This document shows positions 16,418-23,770 of a stretch of 64,000 nucleotides of DNA, one piece after another (position 1 is the stretch's first letter; every line of letters starts with the position of its first letter). The notes under the pieces are model-generated. The model was not told the DNA's origin, searched no databases, and saw only the letters and a program-made list of their open reading frames with translations. Both the position numbers and the translations under genes were made by a program. The DNA lies in contig DKDJ01000003.1 in the NCBI GenBank assembly GCA_002451795.1, forward strand, positions 1-64,000, in the 5' to 3' direction. The stretch comes from Bacteroidales bacterium UBA6851 (GTDB lineage Bacteria > Bacteroidota > Bacteroidia > Bacteroidales > UBA932).

Positions 16418-17854
16418 CTATCTCCCAGGGCCATATATCTCCTGGCCACAGCAGAATACTCTGGATACGACTGATGAGTCAGCAGAATATACCATATCTG
16501 ACACGAGTGAATGCCCTGGCTGGAGTCGGGGGCTATCGAGGTTCACAAGCATAGCATCGGCAACCTTCCGCTCCCGAATCTCACCGGCATCTATTCCAAA
16601 GGCTTGTGCTCCATTGATAGTTGCCCAGCGGAACACCTCGTCTGCTTTCAGAAGAGTCGGATTGCCTTCCACTTTAGCAAGTAGGGCGGCAAACTTCATC
16701 TCCTCAAGAAGATCAAGGTTGTTATTGGATGATGCCCCATCAGTACCGAGAGTGATCCGGCACCCAGACTCAAGCGCGAGTTCATATGGAAAACGTCCAC
16801 TGCCGAGTTTCATATTGGAGCACGGACAATGGGAAACCGTTACTCCCCTCCTTGCCAATATCCCCCACTCCTGCTCATCCACATACACGCAGTGCGCGGC
16901 TATGACATCCGAGTCGAGGAATCCTATCTTATCCAGATACCTTACAGGAGTGGTTCCATACTCTTTTATGCAATCGTCCACTTCTTTCTTTGTTTCTGCA
17001 AGATGTATATGGATCTTCAAGCCGTGACGACGGGCGAACTCCGCAGTTTTCCTCAGTTTAGTAGTTCCCACAGTATAAATGGCATGAGGCGCCATCACAA
17101 GTTGTATCCTTCCACCGGTAGGGTCAGACCAGTTCATGATGAAATCCTTCTTTTTATCCTCTACCGCCTTGCTATGATTTTGCATCACGGTAATGCCTAT
17201 CGCAGCTCTCATTCCAGTCTTTTCCACTATCCCGATTGTCTCCTCTATATCGAAATACATATCAGAAAAGAACGTAGTACCAGAGGACATCATCTCACGA
17301 CATGCAATCTCACTTCCCTTTCGTATGTCCGAAGGACTGAGTTTATCCTCATACGGCCATATATAATCCTCTAGCCACTGCTGCAAAGGTAAGTCATCAG
17401 CATAACCCCTCAATAAAGTCATTGCTGCATGAGTATGTGTATTAAAGAGCGATGGCAGGATAGCCGTCCCAGAGGCATCTATGACCCTCTCTGCCTGAGT
17501 ATCATCAGGGACTCCGATAGATGAGAAATAGCCTTTCTCTATAAGTATGTTGCAAGGCTTTCCGCCAAGCATTACGGATTTCAGCAAGGTGGATTCCGGA
17601 TGGCTAAAGACTGAATTCATACGTCCGTAAGCCGCATTGATCTGTTTAGCATGGTTTAGAAAAGATCTCCCCTCTGGAGTCAAAGTACAACGCCCTACCC
17701 CTCTATCAAACAACTTCGTCCCAGCAAGTTTCTCTATTTCCGCAATATTCTGGCTCACTGCAGGCTGCGTCACACCAAGAGCCTTGGCTGCAGCCGTGAA
17801 ACTGCCCAGTTCCGAGGCAGCCTCAAAAACCTTCATTCTGAAATCCTCTATCAT
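16418..17854 (-). CDS. Fusion of a LysR-type HTH domain to an MTA/SAH-deaminase-like amidohydrolase
   Basis: This is one continuous frame of 478 residues from the ATG at 17854. Residues about 5-65 form a LysR-type winged helix-turn-helix (GSFTAAAKALGVTQPAVSQN, then KLFDR, LTPEGRSFL). Instead of a LysR effector domain it passes, at about residue 90, into a cytosolic amidohydrolase of the methylthioadenosine/S-adenosylhomocysteine deaminase group: NTHTHAAMTLLRG (metal-binding His140 and His142), IHIHLAETKKEV, HCVYVDEQE, LGTDGASSNNNLDLLEE. The enzyme half appears intact. The ATG at 17926 is unlikely because it lies upstream of a terminator hairpin (17876-17915). An enzyme that also binds DNA, perhaps sensing its purine substrate, is an inference. 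Confidence 0.85.
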   Translation of the reverse strand: MIEDFRMKVFEAASELGSFTAAAKALGVTQPAVSQNIAEIEKLAGTKLFDRGVGRCTLTPEGRSFLNHAKQINAAYGRMNSVFSHPESTLLKSVMLGGKPCNILIEKGYFSSIGVPDDTQAERVIDASGTAILPSLFNTHTHAAMTLLRGYADDLPLQQWLEDYIWPYEDKLSPSDIRKGSEIACREMMSSGTTFFSDMYFDIEETIGIVEKTGMRAAIGITVMQNHSKAVEDKKKDFIMNWSDPTGGRIQLVMAPHAIYTVGTTKLRKTAEFARRHGLKIHIHLAETKKEVDDCIKEYGTTPVRYLDKIGFLDSDVIAAHCVYVDEQEWGILARRGVTVSHCPCSNMKLGSGRFPYELALESGCRITLGTDGASSNNNLDLLEEMKFAALLAKVEGNPTLLKADEVFRWATINGAQAFGIDAGEIRERKVADAMLVNLDSPRLQPGHSLVSDMVYSADSSVVSRVFCCGQEIYGPGR

Positions 17855-17875
17855 AAGTGGTCTCAAGTTATCCTT

Positions 17876-17915
17876 AAAAAAAACAGGGTCGGCAACGCAG
17901 AGCGCTTCCGACCCT
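17876..17915 (-). terminator. Terminator after the ferredoxin gene
   Basis: On the minus strand, AGGGTCGG pairs with CCGACCCT and is followed by eight T (plus-strand A run at 17876-17883, after a single G). It ends ferredoxin transcription before the fusion gene and rules out the longer start of that gene. Confidence 0.85.
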
Positions 17916-17939
17916 AGTCGTATCACGTCTTATCAAAGA

Positions 17940-18113
17940 CTATTCATCTGGAGAAATTGCACCCATAGGGCAAGCGTCAGCGCAAGCTCCGCAGCTAACG
18001 CATACGTTTGGATCAATGCTGTAAACGTCTCCTTCCTTGATAGCCCCTGAAGGACATTCACCCTGGCAAGTTCCACATGCCACGCAGGTGTCCGGATTGA
18101 TTTTGTAAGCCAT
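17940..18113 (-). CDS. Ferredoxin, 2[4Fe-4S] bacterial type
   Basis: This short gene encodes 57 residues starting MAYKINPDTC. It has two classic four-Cys cluster motifs: CVACGTCQGECP (about residues 10-21) and CVSCGACADACP (about 38-49), each followed by GAI. It is a small soluble electron carrier, as used by pyruvate:ferredoxin oxidoreductase and related enzymes, and could in principle also serve the orphan GltB. It is transcribed alone and ends in a strong terminator. Confidence 0.95.
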   Translation of the reverse strand: MAYKINPDTCVACGTCQGECPSGAIKEGDVYSIDPNVCVSCGACADACPMGAISPDE

Positions 18114-18186
18114 AATAATAAATAATGTCGTTCTGTTCGTTCTTAATCAGTTCACAAAAATAATAGTAAATTTTGAAAAAGTCAAT

Positions 18187-18194
18187 TATCTTTG
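18187..18194 (+). promoter_or_regulatory. -7 promoter element for the DUF1573-parE operon
   Basis: TATCTTTG matches the Bacteroidota -7 consensus and ends only five bases before the ATG at 18200, so transcription should begin at or next to the start codon. No clear -33 element is present. Confidence 0.55.
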
Positions 18195-18199
18195 CATAC

Positions 18200-18556
18200 A
18201 TGAAGAGTTTTATAACGATCATAACCGCTCTGATGCTCGCGGCGTCCAGCCCTGTCACATTTGACAAAATGGTTCACGATTTCGGAGAAGTCAGCTGGAA
18301 AGATGGCGCATTAAGCTGCACTTTCACCTTGACCAACAACTCCGAAGAACCTCTTGAAATATATGCAGTGATCTCAAGTTGTGGATGCACCGCAGTAGAA
18401 TGGACAAGAGAGCCCATCGAGCCAGGCAAGCAAGGCATCATCAAGGCCACATACGCCAACGAAGACGGACCATACCCATTCGATAAAAGTATAACAGTTT
18501 ACACTTCTTCTCAGAAGAAGCCATTCATCCTTCGTCTAAGGGGAGTCGTGAAATGA
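18200..18556 (+). CDS. DUF1573-family exported protein
   Basis: This is a 118-residue protein with a short hydrophobic signal region and one Ig-like domain. DFGEVSWKDGALSCTFTLTN, SSCGCT and IEPGKQGIIKATY are characteristic of DUF1573. The cellular role of the family is unknown. I use the ATG at 18200, not the one at 18173, because a -7 promoter element lies between them. Its stop overlaps the parE start (ATGA at 18553-18556), which implies translational coupling. Confidence 0.8.
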   Translation: MKSFITIITALMLAASSPVTFDKMVHDFGEVSWKDGALSCTFTLTNNSEEPLEIYAVISSCGCTAVEWTREPIEPGKQGIIKATYANEDGPYPFDKSITVYTSSQKKPFILRLRGVVK

Positions 18557-20457
18557 GCACAGCATATACAGACGACAATATACGCACCCTCGAGGGTGTG
18601 GAGCATATTCGCCGGCGTCCTGGAATGTATATTGGACGTTTGGGCGACGGAAAAAATCCAGCAGACGGCATTTATGTACTCCTTAAGGAGGTTGTGGACA
18701 ACTCCATAGATGAGTTTGCCGCCGGATTCGGAAAGCAGATTGACATCACCGTTGAGGATATGAAGACAGTGACTGTCAGGGACTATGGTCGAGGGATTCC
18801 TCTCGGCTCTGTGGTCAAGGCCGTAAGCAAGCTCAATACTGGAGCCAAATTTGACAACGCCGTATTCAAGAAGTCCGTTGGACTCAACGGTGTCGGCACC
18901 AAAGCAGTAAATGCCCTTTCATCATCATTCTACATCTGCTCCCATCGTGACGGGGAGTGCTCATGGGCGCGTTTTGAGCGGGGTGAGCTAAAAGAGAGCG
19001 GAACCGAAGCTACTTCCGCCAAGAACGGAACACTAGTGACGTTTACTCCAGACGATCTCATGTTTGGAGACTTCGCATATAACCTTGACTATGTGGAGAC
19101 CATGGTCAAGAACTACTCATATCTCAAGACTGGCCTTACCCTAAATTTCAATGGGGTTAAATACAAATCCGAGAACGGACTGCTTGACCTGGTCAATGAC
19201 AACCTAACTGAGCCTACTCTCTATCCTCCTATTCATCTGGTTGGAGAGGACATAGAAATAGTGCTCAGCCACTGCAATTCGTACGGAGAAAACATAACTT
19301 CATTCGTAAACGGGCAGAACACCAGAGACGGAGGAACACACCTGGCTGCATACAGAGAAGCCATTGCCAAGACACTCAAGGACTTCTTCAAGAAGAACTA
19401 TGAGCCGGCAGACTTCCGTCAAGGCGTTGTGGGCGCAATCAGCCTGCAGATTCAGGAGCCCAACTTCGAGGGACAGACCAAGACCAAGCTCGGATCGACC
19501 TATATGTGGGAAAGACAGGAAGCTGATGCCAACGGTGTGCTGCACAACGAAGTAGGACCAACCATACGCTCTTACGTCAACGACTTTGTCGCCAAAAATC
19601 TGGATAATTATCTTCGCATCCACAAGGAGATCGTTCCTGTGCTCGAGGACAAGATCAAGGCTTCACAGCAGGAACGACTTGATATATCAAGCATCCAGAA
19701 GAAGACACGTGAGCGCAACGCAAAGACCTCAGTCTACAATCGCAAACTGCGCGACTGCCGCTATCATTACAATGATAAGATCACCGAGAAAACTCAGGAC
19801 AATATTGAGAATTCCTCTATCTTCATCACCGAGGGAGACTCCGCTAGCGGAACCATCACCAAGGCTCGCAATGCGGACTACCAAGCCGTATTCTCCCTTA
19901 GGGGAAAGCCAATCAACTGCTACAAGGAGAGCCGCAAGCGTGTAGCCGAGAACGAGGAGCTCAACCTCCTTATTTCAGCCCTCGGAGTGGAAGATGACCT
20001 TGAGAATCTCAGATACAACAACATCGTGGTTGCCACTGATGCCGATGACGATGGTATGCATATTAGGATGCTTGTACTGACTTTCTTCCTCAAGTATTAC
20101 CCGGATTTAATAAGACGCGGACACGTACACATACTCCAGACCCCTCTATTCCGAGTTAAGAACAAGAAGTCCAACATCTACTGTTACAACCAGGAAGAAA
20201 AGGAGAAGGCTATCGCACAACTCAAGACAGGAGTAGAAATCACAAGGTTCAAAGGACTTGGAGAGATTTCCTACGAAGAGTTCATTCATTTCATAGGGAA
20301 AGACATGAGATTGGACCTCGTGGAACTTAACGACGAAGAGTCCATCTCCGAGATTCTTGAATTCTATATGGGAGATAACACCGTGGATAGGCAGCACTTT
20401 ACCTGCCGCAACCTCCGCAGCGAAGAGGAACTTGAAGATATAGACATCCCTGCATAA
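18553..20457 (+). CDS. parE: DNA topoisomerase IV subunit B (ParE-type)
   Basis: This 634-residue type IIA topoisomerase ATPase subunit has the GHKL ATPase domain (VVDNSIDE; YGRGIPLG; GLNGVGTKAVNALS), the transducer domain, and a C-terminal Toprim region (EGDSASG, DADDDGMHIR). Its length, without a long Toprim insert, and the early HIRRRPGMYIG fit ParE rather than GyrB. With ParC it would unlink daughter chromosomes. parC is not in the window. The start overlaps the DUF1573 stop. Confidence 0.9.
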   Translation: MSTAYTDDNIRTLEGVEHIRRRPGMYIGRLGDGKNPADGIYVLLKEVVDNSIDEFAAGFGKQIDITVEDMKTVTVRDYGRGIPLGSVVKAVSKLNTGAKFDNAVFKKSVGLNGVGTKAVNALSSSFYICSHRDGECSWARFERGELKESGTEATSAKNGTLVTFTPDDLMFGDFAYNLDYVETMVKNYSYLKTGLTLNFNGVKYKSENGLLDLVNDNLTEPTLYPPIHLVGEDIEIVLSHCNSYGENITSFVNGQNTRDGGTHLAAYREAIAKTLKDFFKKNYEPADFRQGVVGAISLQIQEPNFEGQTKTKLGSTYMWERQEADANGVLHNEVGPTIRSYVNDFVAKNLDNYLRIHKEIVPVLEDKIKASQQERLDISSIQKKTRERNAKTSVYNRKLRDCRYHYNDKITEKTQDNIENSSIFITEGDSASGTITKARNADYQAVFSLRGKPINCYKESRKRVAENEELNLLISALGVEDDLENLRYNNIVVATDADDDGMHIRMLVLTFFLKYYPDLIRRGHVHILQTPLFRVKNKKSNIYCYNQEEKEKAIAQLKTGVEITRFKGLGEISYEEFIHFIGKDMRLDLVELNDEESISEILEFYMGDNTVDRQHFTCRNLRSEEELEDIDIPA

Positions 20458-20458
20458 A

Positions 20459-21016
20459 ATGAAAAAGAACAACATATACGCGCGCATAATGAAAGCCCTC
20501 GGGTGGCAGGCAGACAGCGGCCCAGCCCCAGAGCAGAAATGCATTATACTTGGAGTGCCACACACAAGTATCGCGGATTTTCTGGTAGCATATTTTTATT
20601 ACAAGAGTCTAGGGCACACCGCCCATGTGATGATAAAAAAGGAATTCTTCTTTTGGCCTTTAGGTCCCATTCTGCGCAAGTTCGGGTGCATCCCGGTAGA
20701 TCGTAAGAATGGAGCTACCGTTGTAAGAAGCGTCATCTCTGAAATGGAGAAGGCCAAGGGCGAATTCCATCTATGTATCGCACCGGAAGGTACCCGCAAA
20801 CCAGTAAAACGGTGGAAAATGGGCTACCATGCCATAGCCAGAGCCATGGATTGCCCTGTATATCTCGGATATTTCAACTGGGGCAACAAGCACATCAGCA
20901 TTGGAGAGAGATTCATCTGCAGCGAAGATGCCCGTGTCGACACAGAACTCATCCAAAAGAAGTATGAGCAGCTCCACCTCGTCGGCAAGAACCCAGAGGG
21001 ATATATCACCCACTGA
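20459..21016 (+). CDS. PlsC-like acyltransferase
   Basis: This 185-residue protein has the acyltransferase motifs H-x4-D (HTSIAD, residues 35-40) and EGTR (residues 110-113), plus a glycerophosphate-type block around KFGCIPVDRKNG. It probably moves an acyl chain onto a lysophospholipid or a related lipid. It is shorter than typical PlsC and lacks an obvious N-terminal membrane helix, so it may be a peripheral enzyme with a different acceptor. The start is one base after the parE stop. Confidence 0.8.
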   Translation: MKKNNIYARIMKALGWQADSGPAPEQKCIILGVPHTSIADFLVAYFYYKSLGHTAHVMIKKEFFFWPLGPILRKFGCIPVDRKNGATVVRSVISEMEKAKGEFHLCIAPEGTRKPVKRWKMGYHAIARAMDCPVYLGYFNWGNKHISIGERFICSEDARVDTELIQKKYEQLHLVGKNPEGYITH

Positions 21017-21027
21017 TAAGAAGTCAA

Positions 21028-21060
21028 GGCAGAGTTCCTTTTCCGACAACTTACTCTGCC
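21028..21060 (+). other. Hairpin between the acyltransferase and DMT transporter genes
   Basis: GGCAGAGT (21028-21035) pairs with ACTCTGCC (21053-21060) around a 17-base loop. No T run follows, so this may stabilise or process the mRNA rather than terminate it. Confidence 0.35.
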
Positions 21061-21097
21061 GCATGTATCTGCAAAATCTTCAGAAGTATATTTTAGA

Positions 21098-22018
21098 ATG
21101 AATTTCGGGAAGATAGCGAAAAATAAGTTATTGGGGAATTTAGCATGTTTTATCGCTTACACGATTTTTGGCATTAACATCGTGACATGCAAAGACTTGT
21201 CAAACAGCCATTTGCTCTCCCCTCTGGCATTATTCTGCCTCAGAGCTTTTGGTGCGGGTATTCTTTTTTGGATATTGTCATTGTGCTTTCCTCGAGAGAA
21301 AGTAGCGCCAAAAGACTTACCGAAGATATTCGCCGCTTCATTCGTGGGTTTCTTTCTTGTGCAGTTCTCTTTTCTCAGCGCAATTCCGGATGTCACACCT
21401 ATGACTTGCTCGATCATAAGTACATTGACTCCAATATATACAATGTTCATTGCAGCATTGACCATAAAGGAGCCTATAACTTGGAAAAAAGCGGGTGGAG
21501 TTCTTCTCAGTTTCTGCGGAATAGTCATATTTATCGTCAATAGCAACACTGGAGGCAGCGGAGCGCAGAGTTCAAACCTGAAGGGCATCTTACTCATGCT
21601 CGTGAACGGACTTAGCTTCGCGGCGTACCTCGCTATATTCAAGCCGCTAATTTCCAAATATTCCGTGGTCTCCTATATGAAGTGGATCTTCCTGTTTGCA
21701 TTTTTAATGTCCGCTCCTTTCTGTGGGAAAGAACTATTGACCTTCGATTACGGAAGACTATCGGGAGCCATGATAGTTGATCTTGCAGTACTGATAATCT
21801 GTGCGACTTTCGTATCATATTTCCTGATCTCATTCGGGCAGAAGTTCGTAAGGCCAACAATGGTCAGCCTGTATTCATATATGCAGCCGATAATTGCCAT
21901 TTTGATAAGCATAATCGCAGGAATGGATTCTCTTACCATCACGAAAATAGTAGCACTTGCAGCAGTAGTCGGCGGAGTTCTACTCGTAAGTTTCAGCAAA
22001 AGCCGCCCGGCTTCTTAG
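21098..22018 (+). CDS. EamA/DMT-family transporter
   Basis: This 306-residue integral membrane protein has about ten hydrophobic segments in two EamA-like halves: IAYTIFGINIVTCKDL near the start, TPIYTMFIAALTIKEP in the first half and YSYMQPIIAILISIIAG in the second. Members of this superfamily export amino acids, nucleosides or other metabolites. The substrate cannot be told from the sequence. It is last in the DUF1573-parE-acyltransferase run. Confidence 0.85.
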   Translation: MNFGKIAKNKLLGNLACFIAYTIFGINIVTCKDLSNSHLLSPLALFCLRAFGAGILFWILSLCFPREKVAPKDLPKIFAASFVGFFLVQFSFLSAIPDVTPMTCSIISTLTPIYTMFIAALTIKEPITWKKAGGVLLSFCGIVIFIVNSNTGGSGAQSSNLKGILLMLVNGLSFAAYLAIFKPLISKYSVVSYMKWIFLFAFLMSAPFCGKELLTFDYGRLSGAMIVDLAVLIICATFVSYFLISFGQKFVRPTMVSLYSYMQPIIAILISIIAGMDSLTITKIVALAAVVGGVLLVSFSKSRPAS

Positions 22019-22050
22019 AGGACACAAAATTCTCACCTGGGCTCGCACCA

Positions 22051-22082
22051 TTTGGAATATAGAGAATTATTCACTATATTTG
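22051..22082 (+). promoter_or_regulatory. Promoter of the rpsF-rpsR-rplI operon
   Basis: TTTG at 22051-22054, a 20-base spacer and TATATTTG at 22075-22082 match the Bacteroidota housekeeping promoter. The leader is about 40 bases and begins with a small CCCAAA/TTTGGG palindrome. Confidence 0.75.
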
Positions 22083-22130
22083 CAGCCCCAAATTTTGGGA
22101 TTAGATTAATTAACAATTATTTACAGTAAA

Positions 22131-22547
22131 ATGATCAAACAGTACGAAACCGTTTTCATTGCAACTCCCGTTTTGTCTGACACCCAGATGAAGGAAGCGG
22201 TTGCCAAGTACGTCAAGCTCATCACCGACAATGGTGGAGAGGTTGTGTACCAGGAGGACTGGGGTCTCAAGCAGCTTGCTTACCCTATCCAGCACAAGAC
22301 ATCAGGATTCTACTACCTGATTGAGTTCAAAGCAACTCCAGAGTTTGTAGCCACTCTCGAGACACAGTATCACCGCGACGAGCGCATCATCCGCTACCTC
22401 ACCGTAGCCCTTGACAAGAACGCAGTTGCATACGCTGAACACCGTCGCCAGACTCGCGCCGCCAAGGCTGCAGCACCTAAGGTTGTAGAAGAGCCTAAGG
22501 TTGAGGAGACCGTTGCAGAAGAAGTTGAAGTTTCAGAAGAAGCCTAA
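22131..22547 (+). CDS. rpsF: 30S ribosomal protein S6
   Basis: This 138-residue protein has the S6 fold: YETVFIATPVLSDTQMKEAV at the N-terminus, then KQLAYPIQHKTSGFYYLIEF and the DERIIRYLTVAL strand. The last 35 or so residues form an acidic Ala/Glu-rich tail typical of longer S6 proteins. S6 binds S18 on the 30S platform. It is first in the S6-S18-L9 operon. Confidence 0.97.
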   Translation: MIKQYETVFIATPVLSDTQMKEAVAKYVKLITDNGGEVVYQEDWGLKQLAYPIQHKTSGFYYLIEFKATPEFVATLETQYHRDERIIRYLTVALDKNAVAYAEHRRQTRAAKAAAPKVVEEPKVEETVAEEVEVSEEA

Positions 22548-22565
22548 AGAAGGAGGAAAAGCATT

Positions 22566-22838
22566 ATGGCAAACGTATCAAACAACGAAATTCGTTTTCT
22601 GAACCCTCCTACCGTAGAGGTTCGCAAGAAGAAATACTGCCGTTTCAAGAAGGCAGGTATCAAATATGTTGATTACAAGGATCCTGAGTTCCTCAAGAAG
22701 TTCCTCAACGAGCAGGGAAAGATTCTTCCTCGCCGCATCACAGGTACTTCATTGAAGTTCCAGCGCAAGGTAGCGCAGGCTGTAAAGCGCGCTCGCTCCC
22801 TCGCACTTCTTCCATATGTAACTGACCTCCTCAAATAA
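22566..22838 (+). CDS. rpsR: 30S ribosomal protein S18
   Basis: This 90-residue basic protein has the S18 core (YVDYKDPEFLKKFLNEQGKI, then RRITGTSLKFQRKVAQAVKR). It pairs with S6 on the 30S subunit. A good ribosome-binding sequence (AAGGAGGA) precedes the start. The segment KKKYCRFKKAG keeps one Cys of the zinc-binding set, so it is mainly a zinc-free S18. Confidence 0.97.
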   Translation: MANVSNNEIRFLNPPTVEVRKKKYCRFKKAGIKYVDYKDPEFLKKFLNEQGKILPRRITGTSLKFQRKVAQAVKRARSLALLPYVTDLLK

Positions 22839-22848
22839 TTGAAGCGTT

Positions 22849-23289
22849 ATGAAAATCATCCTTAAGAAAGAAGTTGCTAATCTCGGCGAGGCCGGAGAGG
22901 TAGTAGAAGTAAAGACTGGTTACGCGCTCAATTATCTTGTTCCTCAGGGATTTGCCGTAGTCGGCACCCCATCTGCTCTCAAGCAGCACGAAGAGACCCT
23001 TCGCCAGAGAGCGCACAAGGAAGCCAAGCTCGTAGCTGACGCTCAGGCTGTAGCAGCCAAAATCGAGTCTGTTGCAGTGGCTCTTACCGCTAAAGTTGGA
23101 GAAAGCGGAAAGCTCTACGGCGCCATCACTGCAAGCCAGGTTGCTGACGCACTTGCTGCTGCTGGTGTAGAGGTGGAGAAAAAGAACATCACCCTTCCTG
23201 AAATCAAGGAACTCGGTGAGTTCGAGGGCAAGGTTAAATGCTACAAGGGCGTATTCGCCACAGTCAAGGTAACCGTTTCAGCAGAGTAA
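22849..23289 (+). CDS. rplI: 50S ribosomal protein L9
   Basis: This 146-residue protein has the L9 N-terminal domain (MKIILKKEVANLGEAGEVVEVKTGYALNY in part: NLGEAGEVVEVKTGYA), a long connecting helix and the C-terminal rRNA-binding domain (KLYGAITASQVADAL). It is the last gene of the operon, ten bases after rpsR, and is followed by a strong terminator. Confidence 0.97.
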   Translation: MKIILKKEVANLGEAGEVVEVKTGYALNYLVPQGFAVVGTPSALKQHEETLRQRAHKEAKLVADAQAVAAKIESVAVALTAKVGESGKLYGAITASQVADALAAAGVEVEKKNITLPEIKELGEFEGKVKCYKGVFATVKVTVSAE

Positions 23290-23312
23290 TTCTGTACTGA
23301 ATACCTATAGCC

Positions 23313-23346
23313 AAGAGAGGCTGACCAATATGGTCAGCCTCTCTTT
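23313..23346 (+). terminator. Terminator of the rpsF-rpsR-rplI operon
   Basis: AAGAGAGGCTGACCA (23313-23327) pairs with TGGTCAGCCTCTCTT around a two-base spacer that opens into a small loop, then T-rich sequence. Confidence 0.9.
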
Positions 23347-23367
23347 TGTATTATTATTGACCGTCTG

Positions 23368-23760
23368 TTAAGCCACGACAACGCCCACCATCAGCGCCAC
23401 CTCCACCATAAAAAGCAATATGCCCACCCAAATGGAAGTGGAAGGCCTCGGCAAAGGCAGTTTTCTCCCCGGCACAAGCGCTATAGCCAATCCAGTACCC
23501 AAGGCCACACCATACCATATTGAAGAAGTCCTCAGCAAAGCCATTACCACACTGGCTGAAGGAAAGAACGCAATAGCATAACTGATGAATCCACACTTCC
23601 GTGTCAGCTTCCACAAAGCAAACTGAAGAGCACACACCAAGGCAGCGATACCTATTGACTGAATGGCACTAAAACACCCTGTTACCATGGAAAGTACCAT
23701 GGTAACAAGGGCGAATACAAGCGAACTTGCTATCCTATAGAATAAAAGTCTCTTATTCAT
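23368..23760 (-). CDS. Small integral membrane protein, unknown
   Basis: This is a 130-residue protein with about four hydrophobic segments (FALVTMVLSMVTGCF; IGIAALVCALQFALW; GVALGTGLAIALV; WVGILLFMVEVALMVGVVV). I recognise no family. I start it at the ATG at 23760 (MNKRLLFYRI), ten bases after the transporter stop; the longer start at 23811 would run into the transporter gene. It is probably co-transcribed with the transporter. Confidence 0.7.
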   Translation of the reverse strand: MNKRLLFYRIASSLVFALVTMVLSMVTGCFSAIQSIGIAALVCALQFALWKLTRKCGFISYAIAFFPSASVVMALLRTSSIWYGVALGTGLAIALVPGRKLPLPRPSTSIWVGILLFMVEVALMVGVVVA

Positions 23761-23770
23761 CAAGTATTTA

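Noticed and set aside
17854..17926. Longer N-terminus of the LysR/amidohydrolase fusion from the ATG at 17926
   Set aside because: It reads through a terminator hairpin with eight T, and the added residues are not part of the helix-turn-helix.
22085..22131. S6:S18-binding autoregulatory leader ahead of rpsF
   Set aside because: Only a small CCCAAA/TTTGGG palindrome is visible; the known rRNA-mimic motif was not found.
23354..23635. A 93-codon minus-strand frame
   Set aside because: It overlaps the small membrane protein gene in another frame; the membrane protein has the better start and composition.
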